Positions 10,145 to 19,347 are shown, counted from the first letter of the stretch. The stretch: DNA of 64,000 bases from Meiothermus sp. (GCA_026004095.1 BPIL01000015.1:1-64000), one strand, 5' to 3'. Notes: generated from the sequence alone by a model not told the origin. A program made the numbers and translations.

Positions 10145-10834
10145 GTGAGGAGTCTGGTGCTGGTTTTGATGGTGCTCTGGTCGCTGGCTTGGGCCCAGAA
10201 TGTTGCCGCGGTTGAGAAACTGCTGGACGACGGCAAGTTCCAGGAAGCGTACGAGGCTGGTTTACGACTGGGTAATGCGGAAGGCTTTGTACTGGCGGCC
10301 AGGGCGGCCAGCTATTTTGCAGGCTACCTGGCTAAAGACAACGAGAAAGCCGACTGGTTTGGTCGGGCCGAAGCCGCCGCCCGCCGGGCCATCCAGGCCG
10401 ATGCCGATAACGCCGAGGCCTATTTTGAGCTGGCTCGAGCCCAGGGCCGCCTTTCGCAGTACCGGGGCATTCTGGAAAGCCTGGGCCTGGCTAGCAGCAT
10501 CAAGGAGAACCTGGACAAGGCCCTGCGCCTGAACCCCCGCCATGCCGGGGCCAGGGTCGCGCTGGCCCTGTGGCACCATTCGCTCATCTCCAAGAACGTG
10601 GGCTGGCTGTACGGGGCCAACGGCAACCAGATTATGCCGCTGTTCAACGAGGCCATCCAGCTCGAGCCCCAGACCATCATCCACAAGGTGGAGCTGGCCG
10701 GGGTGCTGGCGGCCCAGGGTAAGAAAGAGGAGGCCCGCAAGCAGTACGAGGCCGCTTTGGCCATTGCCCCCAAAACCGCTGCTGATCGCTTCGACCTCGA
10801 GCGCGCCCGGCGCGAGCTGGCGGCTTTGCGGTAG
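10145..10834 (+). CDS. Exported TPR-repeat protein
   Basis: The 229-residue protein starts at GTG after AAAGGGAGGAAACT and has a signal peptide (MRSLVLVLMVLWSLAWAQ). The rest is helical with TPR-like repeats: DKALRLNPRHAGARVALALWH, NEAIQLEPQTIIHKVELAGVLAAQGKKEEARKQYEAAL. Such proteins act as protein-protein scaffolds in the periplasm or at the envelope. It is divergent from another exported TPR protein 107 nt away, so the two may serve the same complex, although that is inference. A strong terminator follows. Confidence 0.75.
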   Translation: MRSLVLVLMVLWSLAWAQNVAAVEKLLDDGKFQEAYEAGLRLGNAEGFVLAARAASYFAGYLAKDNEKADWFGRAEAAARRAIQADADNAEAYFELARAQGRLSQYRGILESLGLASSIKENLDKALRLNPRHAGARVALALWHHSLISKNVGWLYGANGNQIMPLFNEAIQLEPQTIIHKVELAGVLAAQGKKEEARKQYEAALAIAPKTAADRFDLERARRELAALR

Positions 10835-10890
10835 GGCCTGGTTGAGGGCAGCCCCACACCCTGATCCCACCTAACCTTTCAAAGAAGTAG

Positions 10891-10936
10891 GCGGGGCCTG
10901 TACAACCTTGCAAGGCCGGGCCCCGCGCGTTTTTTG
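10891..10936 (+). terminator. Terminator after the TPR protein gene
   Basis: GCGGGGC and GCCCCGC pair, with a second small CCTTGCAAGG hairpin inside the loop, and the stem is followed by GCGTTTTTT. Confidence 0.8.
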
Positions 10937-11007
10937 GGGACGATTTGATACAATTTCAGGCGGGCTAACCCCCTTTTGCAGGTCTCGATTTTTCAAAAGG
11001 AGCTTTA

Positions 11008-11586
11008 ATGAACGACCCTTTTAGCCGTATCCCTGGTTGGAGTCCCCAGCAGCGCGTGGGCCTGTTCGTAGATACCCAGAACCTCTACCACTCGGCCCGC
11101 GACTACTACGGGCAGAACGTCAACTTCGAAAGCCTGATGCGCTATGCGGTGGCCAACCGCCAACTGGTGCGGGCCACCGCCTACGTGGTCGAGCGCGAGC
11201 ACGACACCTCGGCCTGGCCCTTCATCTATAAGCTCTCCACCATTGGCTTCCGGGTGCGCCGCATGAACCTGACCCTCAAGGAGACCACCGACGAGGGCAA
11301 GCCCATCTACGAAGGCAACTGGGATATGGGCATCGCCGCCGATATGGTGCGGCTGATGCACACCCTGGACGTGGTGGTGCTGGGCAGCGGCGACGGCGAC
11401 TTTGTGGAGATCGTGGAGGTGCTGATGGAACGCGGCCTCCGGGTCGAGGTGATCGCCTTCAAGGAGACCACCTCGCAAAAACTGATTGATGCCGTAGACC
11501 GCTTCATCCACCTGCCCGATATCGAGAATGCTTTCGTGCCCAGCAAGGAGCGGGAGCGCACCCCAATACCGCGCAGCGAGCCCTGA
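11008..11586 (+). CDS. NYN-domain (LabA/DUF88-like) putative ribonuclease
   Basis: The 192-residue protein has a NYN (PIN-like) nuclease domain: VGLFVDTQNLYHSARDYY holds the first Asp and Asn, GNWDMGIAADMVRL the middle acidic residue, and VVLGSGDGDFVEIVEVLMERGLRVEV the third acidic cluster. These metal-binding positions form the active site in relatives such as LabA and bacterial NYN RNases. AAAAGGAGC precedes the start. It lies 7 nt upstream of queA, suggesting co-transcription and a link to RNA metabolism. The substrate cannot be told. Confidence 0.82.
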   Translation: MNDPFSRIPGWSPQQRVGLFVDTQNLYHSARDYYGQNVNFESLMRYAVANRQLVRATAYVVEREHDTSAWPFIYKLSTIGFRVRRMNLTLKETTDEGKPIYEGNWDMGIAADMVRLMHTLDVVVLGSGDGDFVEIVEVLMERGLRVEVIAFKETTSQKLIDAVDRFIHLPDIENAFVPSKERERTPIPRSEP

Positions 11587-11593
11587 CCCTGAA

Positions 11594-12610
11594 ATGAACC
11601 TCGAGGACTTCGACTACCATCTACCCCCCGAACTCATCGCCCAGAGCGGAGCCGAGCCCCGCGATACCTCGCGGCTGATGGTGATTGACCGCCAGACCGG
11701 CCAGATTGCCCACCGCATCTTCCGCGACCTGCCCCAGTACCTTCGGGCGGGGGATGTGCTGGTGCTCAACCAGAGCAAGGTGATTCCGGCCCGCACCTTT
11801 GCCACCAACCCACACGGAACGGCGCTCGAGGTGCTGCTGGTGCGGGAAATTCCCTCCAGCGAGGGGCTGTGGGAGGCTTTGCTCAAACCCGCCAGGCGGG
11901 CTAAGGTGGGCTCGAGGCTGACCTTTCCCGATGGGCTCTTCGCTACCGTGGAGGCCATCCAAGCAGACGGAACCCGGCTGCTCAGGTTTTCCGGCAATGT
12001 CTGGGAACACCTGGAAAACATCGGAAAGATGCCGCTGCCCCCCTACATCCAGGCCTCGGTAGACCCGGCCCGCTACCAGACCGTGTATGCCAAAACCCCC
12101 GGCTCGGTGGCTGCGCCCACGGCGGGGCTGCACTTTACCCCCGAACTGCTGGACAGGATAGGGGGGCTGGGGGTGGATATTCAATACGTCACCCTGCACG
12201 TGGGCCCTGGCACCTTCAAGCCCGTCCACGACGACCCCGACCGGCACGTGATGCATTTGGAGCCCTACGAGGTTTCGCCGCAAACCGCCGAGGCAGTCAA
12301 CCGCGCCAGGGCCGAGGGGCGGCGGGTGATTGCGGTGGGCACCACGGTGGTGCGCACCCTCGAGACCGCCTACAGCCCCGAGCTGGGCATTGTGCAGGCG
12401 GGCAGCGGCGAGACCCAGCTATTCATTCGCCCGGGCTTCAAGTACAACGTAATAGACGCGCTGATTACCAACTTTCACCTACCCAAATCCACCCTGCTGA
12501 TGCTGGTCTCGGCCTTTATGGGCCACGAGCTGATGAAACAGGCCTACCAGACCGCGGTGGCCGAACGCTACCGGTTTTACAGCCTGGGCGATGCCATGCT
12601 GATTCTGTGA
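11594..12610 (+). CDS. queA: S-adenosylmethionine:tRNA ribosyltransferase-isomerase
   Basis: QueA transfers and rearranges the ribose of SAM onto 7-aminomethyl-7-deazaguanine in tRNA to make epoxyqueuosine. The 338-residue protein begins MNLEDFDYHLPPELIAQ and contains RDTSRLMVIDR, GSVAAPTAGLHFT and YNVIDALITNFHLPKSTLLMLVSAF, all diagnostic for QueA. The true ATG is at 11594, 22 codons inside the track ORF and 7 nt after the NYN gene. A queuosine-precursor transporter gene lies at 55.0 kb, consistent with a salvage-plus-modification pathway. Confidence 0.95.
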   Translation: MNLEDFDYHLPPELIAQSGAEPRDTSRLMVIDRQTGQIAHRIFRDLPQYLRAGDVLVLNQSKVIPARTFATNPHGTALEVLLVREIPSSEGLWEALLKPARRAKVGSRLTFPDGLFATVEAIQADGTRLLRFSGNVWEHLENIGKMPLPPYIQASVDPARYQTVYAKTPGSVAAPTAGLHFTPELLDRIGGLGVDIQYVTLHVGPGTFKPVHDDPDRHVMHLEPYEVSPQTAEAVNRARAEGRRVIAVGTTVVRTLETAYSPELGIVQAGSGETQLFIRPGFKYNVIDALITNFHLPKSTLLMLVSAFMGHELMKQAYQTAVAERYRFYSLGDAMLIL

Positions 12611-12613
12611 AAA

Positions 12614-13162
12614 CTAGGCTTCGACAGCCTCGAGCGCCTCTTCCCGGACGATAATCTGCGCCGGGTTCCCGATGGCGGTTGCGCCGGGGGGCACGGGTTT
12701 GGTGACCACCGCCCCGGCTCCAATCCGGGCCCCATCGCCCACCACGATGGGCCCCAGCACCACCGCATGGGCCCCCAGCAGCACCCCCTTGCCAATGGTG
12801 GGGTGGCGCTTCTCGCGGGTGAAGCCGGTGCCGCCCAGGGTCACCCCGTGGTACATCAGCACATCGTCGCCTACCTCGGCGGTCTCGCCAATCACAATGC
12901 CCATGCCGTGGTCTATCACCACCCGGCGGCCAATGCGGGCGCCGGGGTGAATCTCGACCCCTGTCAGCATGCGGGTAAAGTGGGCCAGAATGCGGGCCAG
13001 CAACTTGAAATTGGCCCGCCAGAGCCAGTGGTTGAGCCGGTGCATCCACAAGGCGTGCATACCTGGGCTGAACAAAAAAGCCTCCAGGGGCCCTCGAGCC
13101 GCTGGATCTCGCTCGAGCACAGCCTGGATATCTTCTCTGAGACGTTCGATGATCTGCAGCAT
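12614..13162 (-). CDS. cysE: Serine O-acetyltransferase
   Basis: The enzyme acetylates L-serine with acetyl-CoA, the first step of cysteine synthesis. Features are the N-terminal helix [19 protein letters not shown], the LbH hexapeptide repeats ([33 protein letters not shown]) and [22 protein letters not shown] with the catalytic His-Asp pair region. Length, 182 residues from 13162, fits the short EpsC/CysE type of Gram-positive and thermophilic bacteria. Upstream in-frame starts at 13186 (ATG) and 13198 (TTG) cannot be excluded. It converges with queA, 3 nt between stops. cysK is not in the window. Confidence 0.92.
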   Translation of the reverse strand: MLQIIERLREDIQAVLERDPAARGPLEAFLFSPGMHALWMHRLNHWLWRANFKLLARILAHFTRMLTGVEIHPGARIGRRVVIDHGMGIVIGETAEVGDDVLMYHGVTLGGTGFTREKRHPTIGKGVLLGAHAVVLGPIVVGDGARIGAGAVVTKPVPPGATAIGNPAQIIVREEALEAVEA

Positions 13163-13264
13163 GGCCTGAACCCACAGCCGACGCATATGTGCAAACAAGG
13201 TCAGCTTCTAAGTACCCAAGATTAATTCACTGAGAACCAGACGGCTGTGAGCCGATAGCCTATT

Positions 13265-14002
13265 TCAAGCCCCAATCGAGACGTTGTCGAGGTTCAGGTT
13301 GGTGTACACGTTCTGCACATCGTCGAGCTCTTCCAGGGCTTCCACCATGCGCAGCACCTTCTCGGCCTCTTCCTGGCTCAGGTGCATGGTGTTTTGCGGC
13401 ACCATGGTGATCTCGGTGTTCTCGGGCTTGAAGCCTTTGGCCTTGAGGGCGTTGGCAACGGCGTAAACTTCCTGGGGGTCGGTGTAGATTTCCAGGCCTT
13501 CTTCGCTCTCCTGAAGATCAATCGCCCCGGCCTCGATGGCGGCTTCCTGCGCGGCCTCGGTGTTGGGCTCGAGCCAGATGTAGCCCCGGCGCTCAAACTG
13601 CCACGAGACCGACCCGGTAGCCCCCAGGCTGCCCCCGTGCTTGTTGAAGATGTGACGCACCTCCGAGGCCGTGCGGTTGCGGTTGTCGGAGAGGGCCTGC
13701 ACGATGATAGCCACCCCGCCCGGCGCGTACCCCTCGTAAACGATTTCTTCGTAGTTGCTCCCCTCGTCGTCGCCACCAGCCAGTCGCTTCAAAAGGCGCT
13801 CGATGTTGTCGTTGGGAACATCGGCGTCCCGGGCGGCTTCGATCAGGTTGCGCAGGTTGACATTGGCCGCTGGGTCGGTGCTGCCCCCGGCCCTGGCCGC
13901 GGCTGCAATCAGACGCAGGTATTTGCTGACGATCTTACCTTTTTTGAGGTCGTTGGCGGCTTTTTTGCGCTTAATTTGTGCCCATTTGCTATGACCAGCC
14001 AT
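13265..14002 (-). CDS. YebC/PmpR family protein (probable translation or transcription factor)
   Basis: The 245-residue protein begins MAGHSKWAQIKRKKAANDLKKGKI, the signature of the YebC/TACO1 family, and continues with NLRNLIEAARDADVPNDNIERLLKR and EIVYEGYAPGGVAIIVQALSDNRNRTASEVRHIF. Members have been described both as DNA-binding regulators and as factors that relieve ribosome stalling at proline stretches. Which role applies here cannot be told. It is divergent from fabF with about 100 nt between the starts; GGTGATGT precedes its ATG. No ruvABC genes flank it, unlike in many proteobacteria. Confidence 0.93.
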   Translation of the reverse strand: MAGHSKWAQIKRKKAANDLKKGKIVSKYLRLIAAAARAGGSTDPAANVNLRNLIEAARDADVPNDNIERLLKRLAGGDDEGSNYEEIVYEGYAPGGVAIIVQALSDNRNRTASEVRHIFNKHGGSLGATGSVSWQFERRGYIWLEPNTEAAQEAAIEAGAIDLQESEEGLEIYTDPQEVYAVANALKAKGFKPENTEITMVPQNTMHLSQEEAEKVLRMVEALEELDDVQNVYTNLNLDNVSIGA

Positions 14003-14083
14003 ACATCACCGCCCTTTAGTATACGTCAGCCCCCACCGGCAAAAGCAGTTTGCCCTCGAGTAGCGGTTTGGCCTGTATTGGAC

Positions 14084-14112
14084 TTAGAACAATTGCAGTA
14101 GTGGTCTATAAT
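14084..14112 (+). promoter_or_regulatory. Promoter of fabF
   Basis: TTAGAA (14084-14089), a 17-nt spacer and TATAAT (14107-14112). The expected transcription start falls at or next to the ATG at 14120, implying a leaderless mRNA and excluding the upstream ATG at 14111, which overlaps the -10 box. Confidence 0.65.
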
Positions 14113-14119
14113 GGCCCTT

Positions 14120-15349
14120 ATGCGTCGCGTCGTCGTTACCGGAATTGGCCCGGTGGCCCCCAACGGCATCGGAGCCGAAGCCTTTCACAAAGCCCAGCTC
14201 GAGGGTAGGTCGGGCATCCGCCGCATCACCCAGTTCGATGCCTCGAGCTACCCTGTGCAGATTGCGGGCGAAGTGGATGTCAACCCCGAGGCATACATAG
14301 ACAAGCGCGAGCTGCGCCGCCTGGATCGCTTCACCCAACTGGCCCTGATTGCCGGGCATCTGGCCTTGCAGGATTCGGGGCTGGAGCTCGAGAAAGAAGA
14401 CCCCACCCGCATCGGTACCCTGATTGGAACCGGTATCGGGGGCATGATCACCTGGCAGGAGCAGAGCAAGGTGCTCTTCGAAAAGGGCGGCACCCGTTTA
14501 TCGCCCTTCTTTATTCCCATGATGATCGCCAACATGGCCTCGGCCCAGCTAGCCATGAAATATGGTTTCATGGGCCCTTCCTCCACCGTGGTGACCGCCT
14601 GTGCGACCGGCTCGGATGCCATTGGCAACGCTTTCCGGGTGGTTCAGATGGGCGAGGCCGATGTGATGCTCACCGGCGGCACCGAGGCGGTGGTCACCGA
14701 GATGGCCATTGGCAGCTTTGGGGTGATGCGGGCCCTCTCGACCCGCAACCACGAGCCTGAGAAAGCCAGCCGTCCTTTCACCAAGAGCCGCGACGGCTTT
14801 GTGCTCTCGGAAGGGGCCGCGGTGCTGGTGCTGGAAGAGTACGAGCGGGCTAAAGCCCGCGGTGCGAAAATCTACGCCGAGCTGGTGGGCTTTGGGCGCA
14901 GCGCCGATGCCCACCACATCACCGAGCCCCACCCCGAGGGCGCGGGCGCGGCCCTGGCCATGCAGGCGGCCCTCAGGGATGCCAGAATCGGCCCTGAGCA
15001 GGTCGGCTACATCAACGCCCACGGCACCTCCACGCCGGTTGGGGACAGGGCCGAGACGCTGGCTATTAAAAAGGTCTTCGGCGAGCACGCCTACAGGCTT
15101 TCGGTCTCGTCCACCAAGAGCATGATTGGTCACCTGCTGGGCGCGGCGGGGGCCATTGAGGCTGTGGCTACCGTACAGGCCCTGGCCAGCGGAATTCTGC
15201 CGCCCACCATCAACCTCGAGGATCCCGATCCCGAACTCGACCTCGACTACGTGCCCAACACCCCTCGAGCCAAACAGGTGGACTACGCCCTTTCCAACTC
15301 GTTTGCCTTTGGGGGCATGAACGCCACCCTGCTCTTTAAGCGGGTCTAG
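14120..15349 (+). CDS. fabF: 3-oxoacyl-[acyl-carrier-protein] synthase II
   Basis: FabF elongates acyl-ACP by condensation with malonyl-ACP. The 409-residue protein begins MRRVVVTGIGPVAPNG and has the KAS catalytic residues: Cys161 in VVTACATGS, His in INAHGTSTP and His in MIGHLLGAAGA, with the C-terminal SNSFAFGGMNATL. The start at 14120 is preferred because a TATAAT box overlaps the upstream ATG used in the ORF track. The gene is separated from the fab operon at 4.2-7.2 kb and is transcribed alone from its own promoter. Confidence 0.96.
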   Translation: MRRVVVTGIGPVAPNGIGAEAFHKAQLEGRSGIRRITQFDASSYPVQIAGEVDVNPEAYIDKRELRRLDRFTQLALIAGHLALQDSGLELEKEDPTRIGTLIGTGIGGMITWQEQSKVLFEKGGTRLSPFFIPMMIANMASAQLAMKYGFMGPSSTVVTACATGSDAIGNAFRVVQMGEADVMLTGGTEAVVTEMAIGSFGVMRALSTRNHEPEKASRPFTKSRDGFVLSEGAAVLVLEEYERAKARGAKIYAELVGFGRSADAHHITEPHPEGAGAALAMQAALRDARIGPEQVGYINAHGTSTPVGDRAETLAIKKVFGEHAYRLSVSSTKSMIGHLLGAAGAIEAVATVQALASGILPPTINLEDPDPELDLDYVPNTPRAKQVDYALSNSFAFGGMNATLLFKRV

Positions 15350-15464
15350 CCCGGAGGGCTTTCTGCAGAACGCTTCGGTGGATTGCCGGGGCCAGCGGCT
15401 GGTTTTTACAAGCCAGGCCCAGCTACCATTCGCTTAACATTTTTTTGCGTATCATTGAGGGAAT

Positions 15465-16712
15465 ATGGCCCTACGACATGCGCTATTAAGCGGTATGGCA
15501 GCCTTTGCCCTGGTCGGCTCAGCGGTGGCTTCGCCCGCCCAGGATCTTTTCGACCAGGCCACCTTTTTAATCGGTTTTTACTACAACGGCCCAGCCAAGG
15601 TTCCCCCCTTCAGGGAACTGCGGCGGCAGTACCAGCCAGAACTCGACCGGCTCTGCGCTTCTGAAGGCAACCGCTGCGGTTTCGATAAAGCCAAACAGGT
15701 TATCGAGCGCATCGTGCGGGATATTGCCGATCCATTTACGGTCTTGGTCACTCGAGACCAGCTCATCGATGACGAGCGCTACGGGGCTGGCCTGGGGCCC
15801 GCGGCCCCCAGGATAGGGGTCTGGGTACGCGAGACCCCCAGGGGGCTGGTGGTGAGCGAGGCCTTCCCCGGTGAGCCGGCCTATGAGGCTGGGCTGCGCC
15901 GGGGCGACCTGATTACCCAGGTGGCAGACCAGCCTGCAACCCTGGCCCGGCTGAGCGCGGCTGAAGCAGCCCGCAACCCCTTTAGCCTGCGTTATAGCCG
16001 GCAGGGTGCGGCCCGCAGCGTGACCCTGACCCCACGGGTGGCCGAGGCCACCATGCAGCCCAGGCTGGAGATCAACAACAACATTGCCTATCTACGCGTC
16101 TATCACCTGTATAGCTCGGACAGCTACTCCACCGCCCAGCGCATCCACGAGGCCGCGCGCCGGGCCGAGCAGGCCGGGGCCCGTGGGATGGTGATCGATC
16201 TGCGCGATGCCCTGACCGGTTACGACTCGGAAGCCCTGCTGGCGGCGGCGGCCTTTACCGGTACAGGGGGCTTTATCTACGACCGCCGCTTCCAGGGGCT
16301 GGACGAGACCCACACCGTGGAAAACGGCAAGCTATACGTGCAGCCCGAGGGAGCCGAAAAGGAGGAGCAAAGTGCCCTCGAGCGGCCTTACCTGGCCCGC
16401 ATTCCGGTGGTGGTGCTGGTTAATCGCCACACCTACAACTCTGCCGAAATGCTGGCCTACTTCCTGCAGGCAGCGGGTCGGGCCAGGGTGGTGGGAGAGC
16501 CCACCGCCGGTGCCCTGGGGATGTCGGGCAGCGCCGAGGGCCCCCTTATCAACGGCGATTTTATTGCGGTTTCTTCGCTTAGAATGCGCAACCTGGATGG
16601 CTCGCCCTTCCCCCTCAAAGTCAGTCCCGATGTGGTGGTGGAGGACGACCTCGAGGCCCTTGTTGCTGGGCGTGATCCGGTGCTGGAACGCGCCCTGGAA
16701 ATGCTGCGATAG
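15465..16712 (+). CDS. Exported S41-family (C-terminal processing protease-like) protein, paralogue 1
   Basis: The 415-residue protein has a signal peptide ending near AVASPA, an N-terminal helical part (DLFDQATFLIGFYYNGPAK), a PDZ-like domain around residues 120-170 (GLVVSEAFPGEPAYEAGLRRGDLIT) and a C-terminal S41 peptidase fold. The nucleophile region HTYNSAEMLAYFLQAAGRA is present, but the lysine expected in the later GxxTxGK motif is not: the sequence reads VGEPTAGALG. It may use another base or be inactive. It forms a tandem pair with the next gene, 9 nt away. Substrates would be periplasmic proteins. Confidence 0.8.
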   Translation: MALRHALLSGMAAFALVGSAVASPAQDLFDQATFLIGFYYNGPAKVPPFRELRRQYQPELDRLCASEGNRCGFDKAKQVIERIVRDIADPFTVLVTRDQLIDDERYGAGLGPAAPRIGVWVRETPRGLVVSEAFPGEPAYEAGLRRGDLITQVADQPATLARLSAAEAARNPFSLRYSRQGAARSVTLTPRVAEATMQPRLEINNNIAYLRVYHLYSSDSYSTAQRIHEAARRAEQAGARGMVIDLRDALTGYDSEALLAAAAFTGTGGFIYDRRFQGLDETHTVENGKLYVQPEGAEKEEQSALERPYLARIPVVVLVNRHTYNSAEMLAYFLQAAGRARVVGEPTAGALGMSGSAEGPLINGDFIAVSSLRMRNLDGSPFPLKVSPDVVVEDDLEALVAGRDPVLERALEMLR

Positions 16713-16721
16713 GTGAATGCT

Positions 16722-18002
16722 ATGCGCCAACTGTTCGCCACCCTGGCCCTGCTGCTGGGCTCGCTTTCGCTGGCCTCACCGGCCCAGGATCTCTTTGACC
16801 AGGCCAGCTTCTATCTGGAGTTTTATTACAACGGCCCGGCTACGCTCAACCTTAAGGAGCTGACAGCGCGCTACCAGAGCGCACTGGATCGCGCCTGCGC
16901 ACCCCAGAAAGACACCTGTCCCTACGAGCAAGCCGTCCCCATTATCGAGCAGATGCTGGGGGAACTCAACGACAACCACACCTATTATCTGAGCCCCGAG
17001 GAATTGCGGGGCTCCCGTGAAAGCCGTCAGGGCAACGCCCCTTCCCGCACGCTGCGCATTGGTGTCAGCCACCTGCCCGTACCTGGTTCCCGCGATCGCC
17101 TCATTGTGGATGTGGTGGAAGGGGGGCCAGCCGACGAGGCCGGACTGGCCTATGGCGACCGCATCATCGCCATTAACGGTCGGCTTCTGAGCGAGTTCCC
17201 CGACGATAACCAGGTCGTTCAGTTCCTGACGCAGTCGGTGCAGTCGGGGCGCCCGGTGGTCTTAACCATTCTGCGCGGCCCTGAGCGCCAGCGCCTCGAG
17301 ATCACCCTGACCGGACGCGAGATTAATCTGGCCCGCTTCCCCTCCCTCAAAATTAGGCCCGATGGTGTAGGGGTGCTCAAAATTCCCAACTTCGATGCGC
17401 AGGGCCAGGTGGGCCGCCGGGTGCATGAGCTGGTGCGCGAAGCCCAGCAGAAAAACGTGCGGGCTTTGGTGCTGGAGTTGCGCGGAAACAGCGGTGGCCT
17501 GCTCAACGAGATGATACTGGCGGCAGCCGCTTTCCTGGACGATGCTTATGTGGCCCTGGTAGACCGCTACCAGACCGAGCGCGCCGAGTTTCGCATCCGC
17601 GATGGGCGGCTCACCATTACCCGCAACGGCCAGACCGAGACCGCCAACCTCCCCTTCCTGGCTCGCTGGCGCGGGCCGCTGGTGGTGTTGATTGATGGGA
17701 ACACCGCTTCGGGGGGGGAGTACCTGGCCTCGGCCATCCAGCGGGCCAGGGTGGGGCCGCTGGTTGGGGTGGCCACCCTGGGCATCGGCAATACCACCAC
17801 CCGCCCCTTCAACCTGATCAACGGGGGGGCTCTGAGCATCTCCTACAACCGGGCCTTTTTCGCCGACGGTACGCCCTACCCGCCCCGGGCCATCCCGGAC
17901 TTTGTGGTAGAGAGCTCCCTCGAGCAGCTCGCCAACACCGGGCGTGACCTGCCCTTTGAAAAGGCCCTGGAAGCCCTGGGCATAAAGCCAGCCGACCGCT
18001 GA
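16722..18002 (+). CDS. Exported S41-family protein, paralogue 2
   Basis: The 426-residue paralogue of the preceding gene has the same signal peptide end and N-terminal motif (SPAQDLFDQASFYLEFYYNGPA), a PDZ-like domain (IVDVVEGGPADEAGLAYGDRIIAING) and the S41 core ALVLELRGNSGG. The putative serine lies in DGNTASGGEYLASAIQRA. As in paralogue 1 the canonical lysine is replaced, here VGVATLGIGN. The start is the ATG at 16722; the track uses a GTG three codons upstream. The genes arose by duplication and are probably co-transcribed. Whether either is proteolytic is open. Confidence 0.8.
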   Translation: MRQLFATLALLLGSLSLASPAQDLFDQASFYLEFYYNGPATLNLKELTARYQSALDRACAPQKDTCPYEQAVPIIEQMLGELNDNHTYYLSPEELRGSRESRQGNAPSRTLRIGVSHLPVPGSRDRLIVDVVEGGPADEAGLAYGDRIIAINGRLLSEFPDDNQVVQFLTQSVQSGRPVVLTILRGPERQRLEITLTGREINLARFPSLKIRPDGVGVLKIPNFDAQGQVGRRVHELVREAQQKNVRALVLELRGNSGGLLNEMILAAAAFLDDAYVALVDRYQTERAEFRIRDGRLTITRNGQTETANLPFLARWRGPLVVLIDGNTASGGEYLASAIQRARVGPLVGVATLGIGNTTTRPFNLINGGALSISYNRAFFADGTPYPPRAIPDFVVESSLEQLANTGRDLPFEKALEALGIKPADR

Positions 18003-18072
18003 AAGCATGGCCCGGGCGGGTTGAAAATTACAGCGCATCCCGGCCTTATTGCTTACAATCTGGTTGAACAGT

Positions 18073-18546
18073 ATGAAAGTTTCTACACGCCTCGACTTCT
18101 CGCCCGTTACAAGCGATTCGGCTGCAATTGTGCATGAGCTTTACTTAAATTGCCCCACCTATATTTCACTCATTGGGGGGGACATGCCCACCCTAAACGA
18201 CATTCGGCGCGAGCTTGATACCCTTCGCCACGACACCAGGCGCCAGGCGCTGCTCTTGATGCAGGAGAACCGGCCCGTGGGTTTTCTGGACTACAAAGTG
18301 GCTTACCCTGATCTGCACTCGGCCACCATCAGTCTGCTCTTAATCGAGGAAAAGCTGCAGGGCCAGGGTCTGGGAAAGGCCGCGGTAGAGCAGCTCGAGG
18401 CCCAGTTGAGTGGCCGAATGGAACAGTTGTATGCAGTGGTGTACGGCAATAACGAGCAGGCCAAACGCTTCTGGGAGCGAGTAGGCTTTGAGCATCTGCG
18501 CGACAGTGGCCCGACCCTGAGCTGGTATATGAAATCTCTAAAGTAG
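18073..18546 (+). CDS. GNAT-family N-acetyltransferase
   Basis: The 157-residue protein has the GNAT acetyl-CoA motif in LLLIEEKLQGQGLGKAAVEQLEAQL (Q/RxxGxG/A type: QGQGLG) and the motif-B segment YAVVYGNNEQAKRFWERVGFEHL. It should transfer an acetyl group to an unknown amine. ATG at 18073 is chosen; TTG at 18064 and 18049 are in frame alternatives, and a TACAAT box lies at 18054-18059. It is followed 15 nt later by an SDR gene, with which it may form an operon. Confidence 0.8.
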   Translation: MKVSTRLDFSPVTSDSAAIVHELYLNCPTYISLIGGDMPTLNDIRRELDTLRHDTRRQALLLMQENRPVGFLDYKVAYPDLHSATISLLLIEEKLQGQGLGKAAVEQLEAQLSGRMEQLYAVVYGNNEQAKRFWERVGFEHLRDSGPTLSWYMKSLK

Positions 18547-18561
18547 TTTCGGGGGTATCTT

Positions 18562-19347
18562 GTGGATCTGGGCATTGCAGGTAAGCTGGCCCTGGTAACA
18601 GGGGCGTCGCAAGGAATTGGACGGGCTATCGCAACCACTTTGGCGGAGGAGGGGGCTAGGGTGGTGATGGCAGCACGCAATCGCGAGAAACTCCAAGAGC
18701 TGGTACGTGAAATCAGGACGAGTGGGGGAGAAGCCCATGCGGTAGCGGCGGATCTGGCTCGAGAAGAGGAGCTCGAGCGCCTAATTGTAGAAACCCAAAA
18801 ACTGGGAGCTGTGGAACTCTTCCTGGGTAATACAGCGGGGCCCAAGCCTGGGGCGGCTCGAGACTTGAAGATTCAAGATATTCGCATGGCCGCAGAGCAG
18901 CTTTGGTACCCGATGGTGACTTTAGCTAATGCCTTGCTTCCTGATATGCAGGCGAGGCAGTTCGGCAGAATTCTGTTTATCACCTCGCTGGCTGTTAAGG
19001 AGCCCATCGAGAATTTAGCCCTTTCCAACGCTCTACGAGCAGGACTGACAGGTTATGCCAAAACCCTGGCTAAAGAAGTGGCTCCCTTTGGCATTACGGT
19101 CAATACCTTGGGGCCGGGCTATACCCGCACGGAACGGGTTGAGGAGGTATTTGCCTTTCGTGCCCAGAGCCAAGGCATCAGCTTAGAAGCAGCATATGCT
19201 CAGCAGGCCGCACAGATACCAGCAGGCCGGATGGCTTCCCCCCAAGAAATTGCTAACGTGGCCGTTTTTTTGCTCTCGGCCAGGGCTAGCTACTTAACCG
19301 GTCAAGCCATTATGGTGGAGGGCGGGGTCATTCGAGGGTTGCTGTAA
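18562..19347 (+). CDS. Atypical short-chain dehydrogenase/reductase
   Basis: The 261-residue protein starts at GTG and has the Rossmann motif VTGASQGIG and the NTAG segment GNTAGP of an SDR. The active site departs from the classical Tyr-x-x-x-Lys: where YxxxK is expected the sequence reads ALSNALRAGLTGYAKTLAKE, with Ser and Arg in place of Tyr and Lys. A subgroup of SDRs resembling 3-oxoacyl-ACP reductases with this LSNxxRAG pattern is known. The reaction is therefore uncertain, and annotation as FabG would be unsafe. It lies 15 nt after the GNAT gene. Confidence 0.82.
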   Translation: MDLGIAGKLALVTGASQGIGRAIATTLAEEGARVVMAARNREKLQELVREIRTSGGEAHAVAADLAREEELERLIVETQKLGAVELFLGNTAGPKPGAARDLKIQDIRMAAEQLWYPMVTLANALLPDMQARQFGRILFITSLAVKEPIENLALSNALRAGLTGYAKTLAKEVAPFGITVNTLGPGYTRTERVEEVFAFRAQSQGISLEAAYAQQAAQIPAGRMASPQEIANVAVFLLSARASYLTGQAIMVEGGVIRGLL

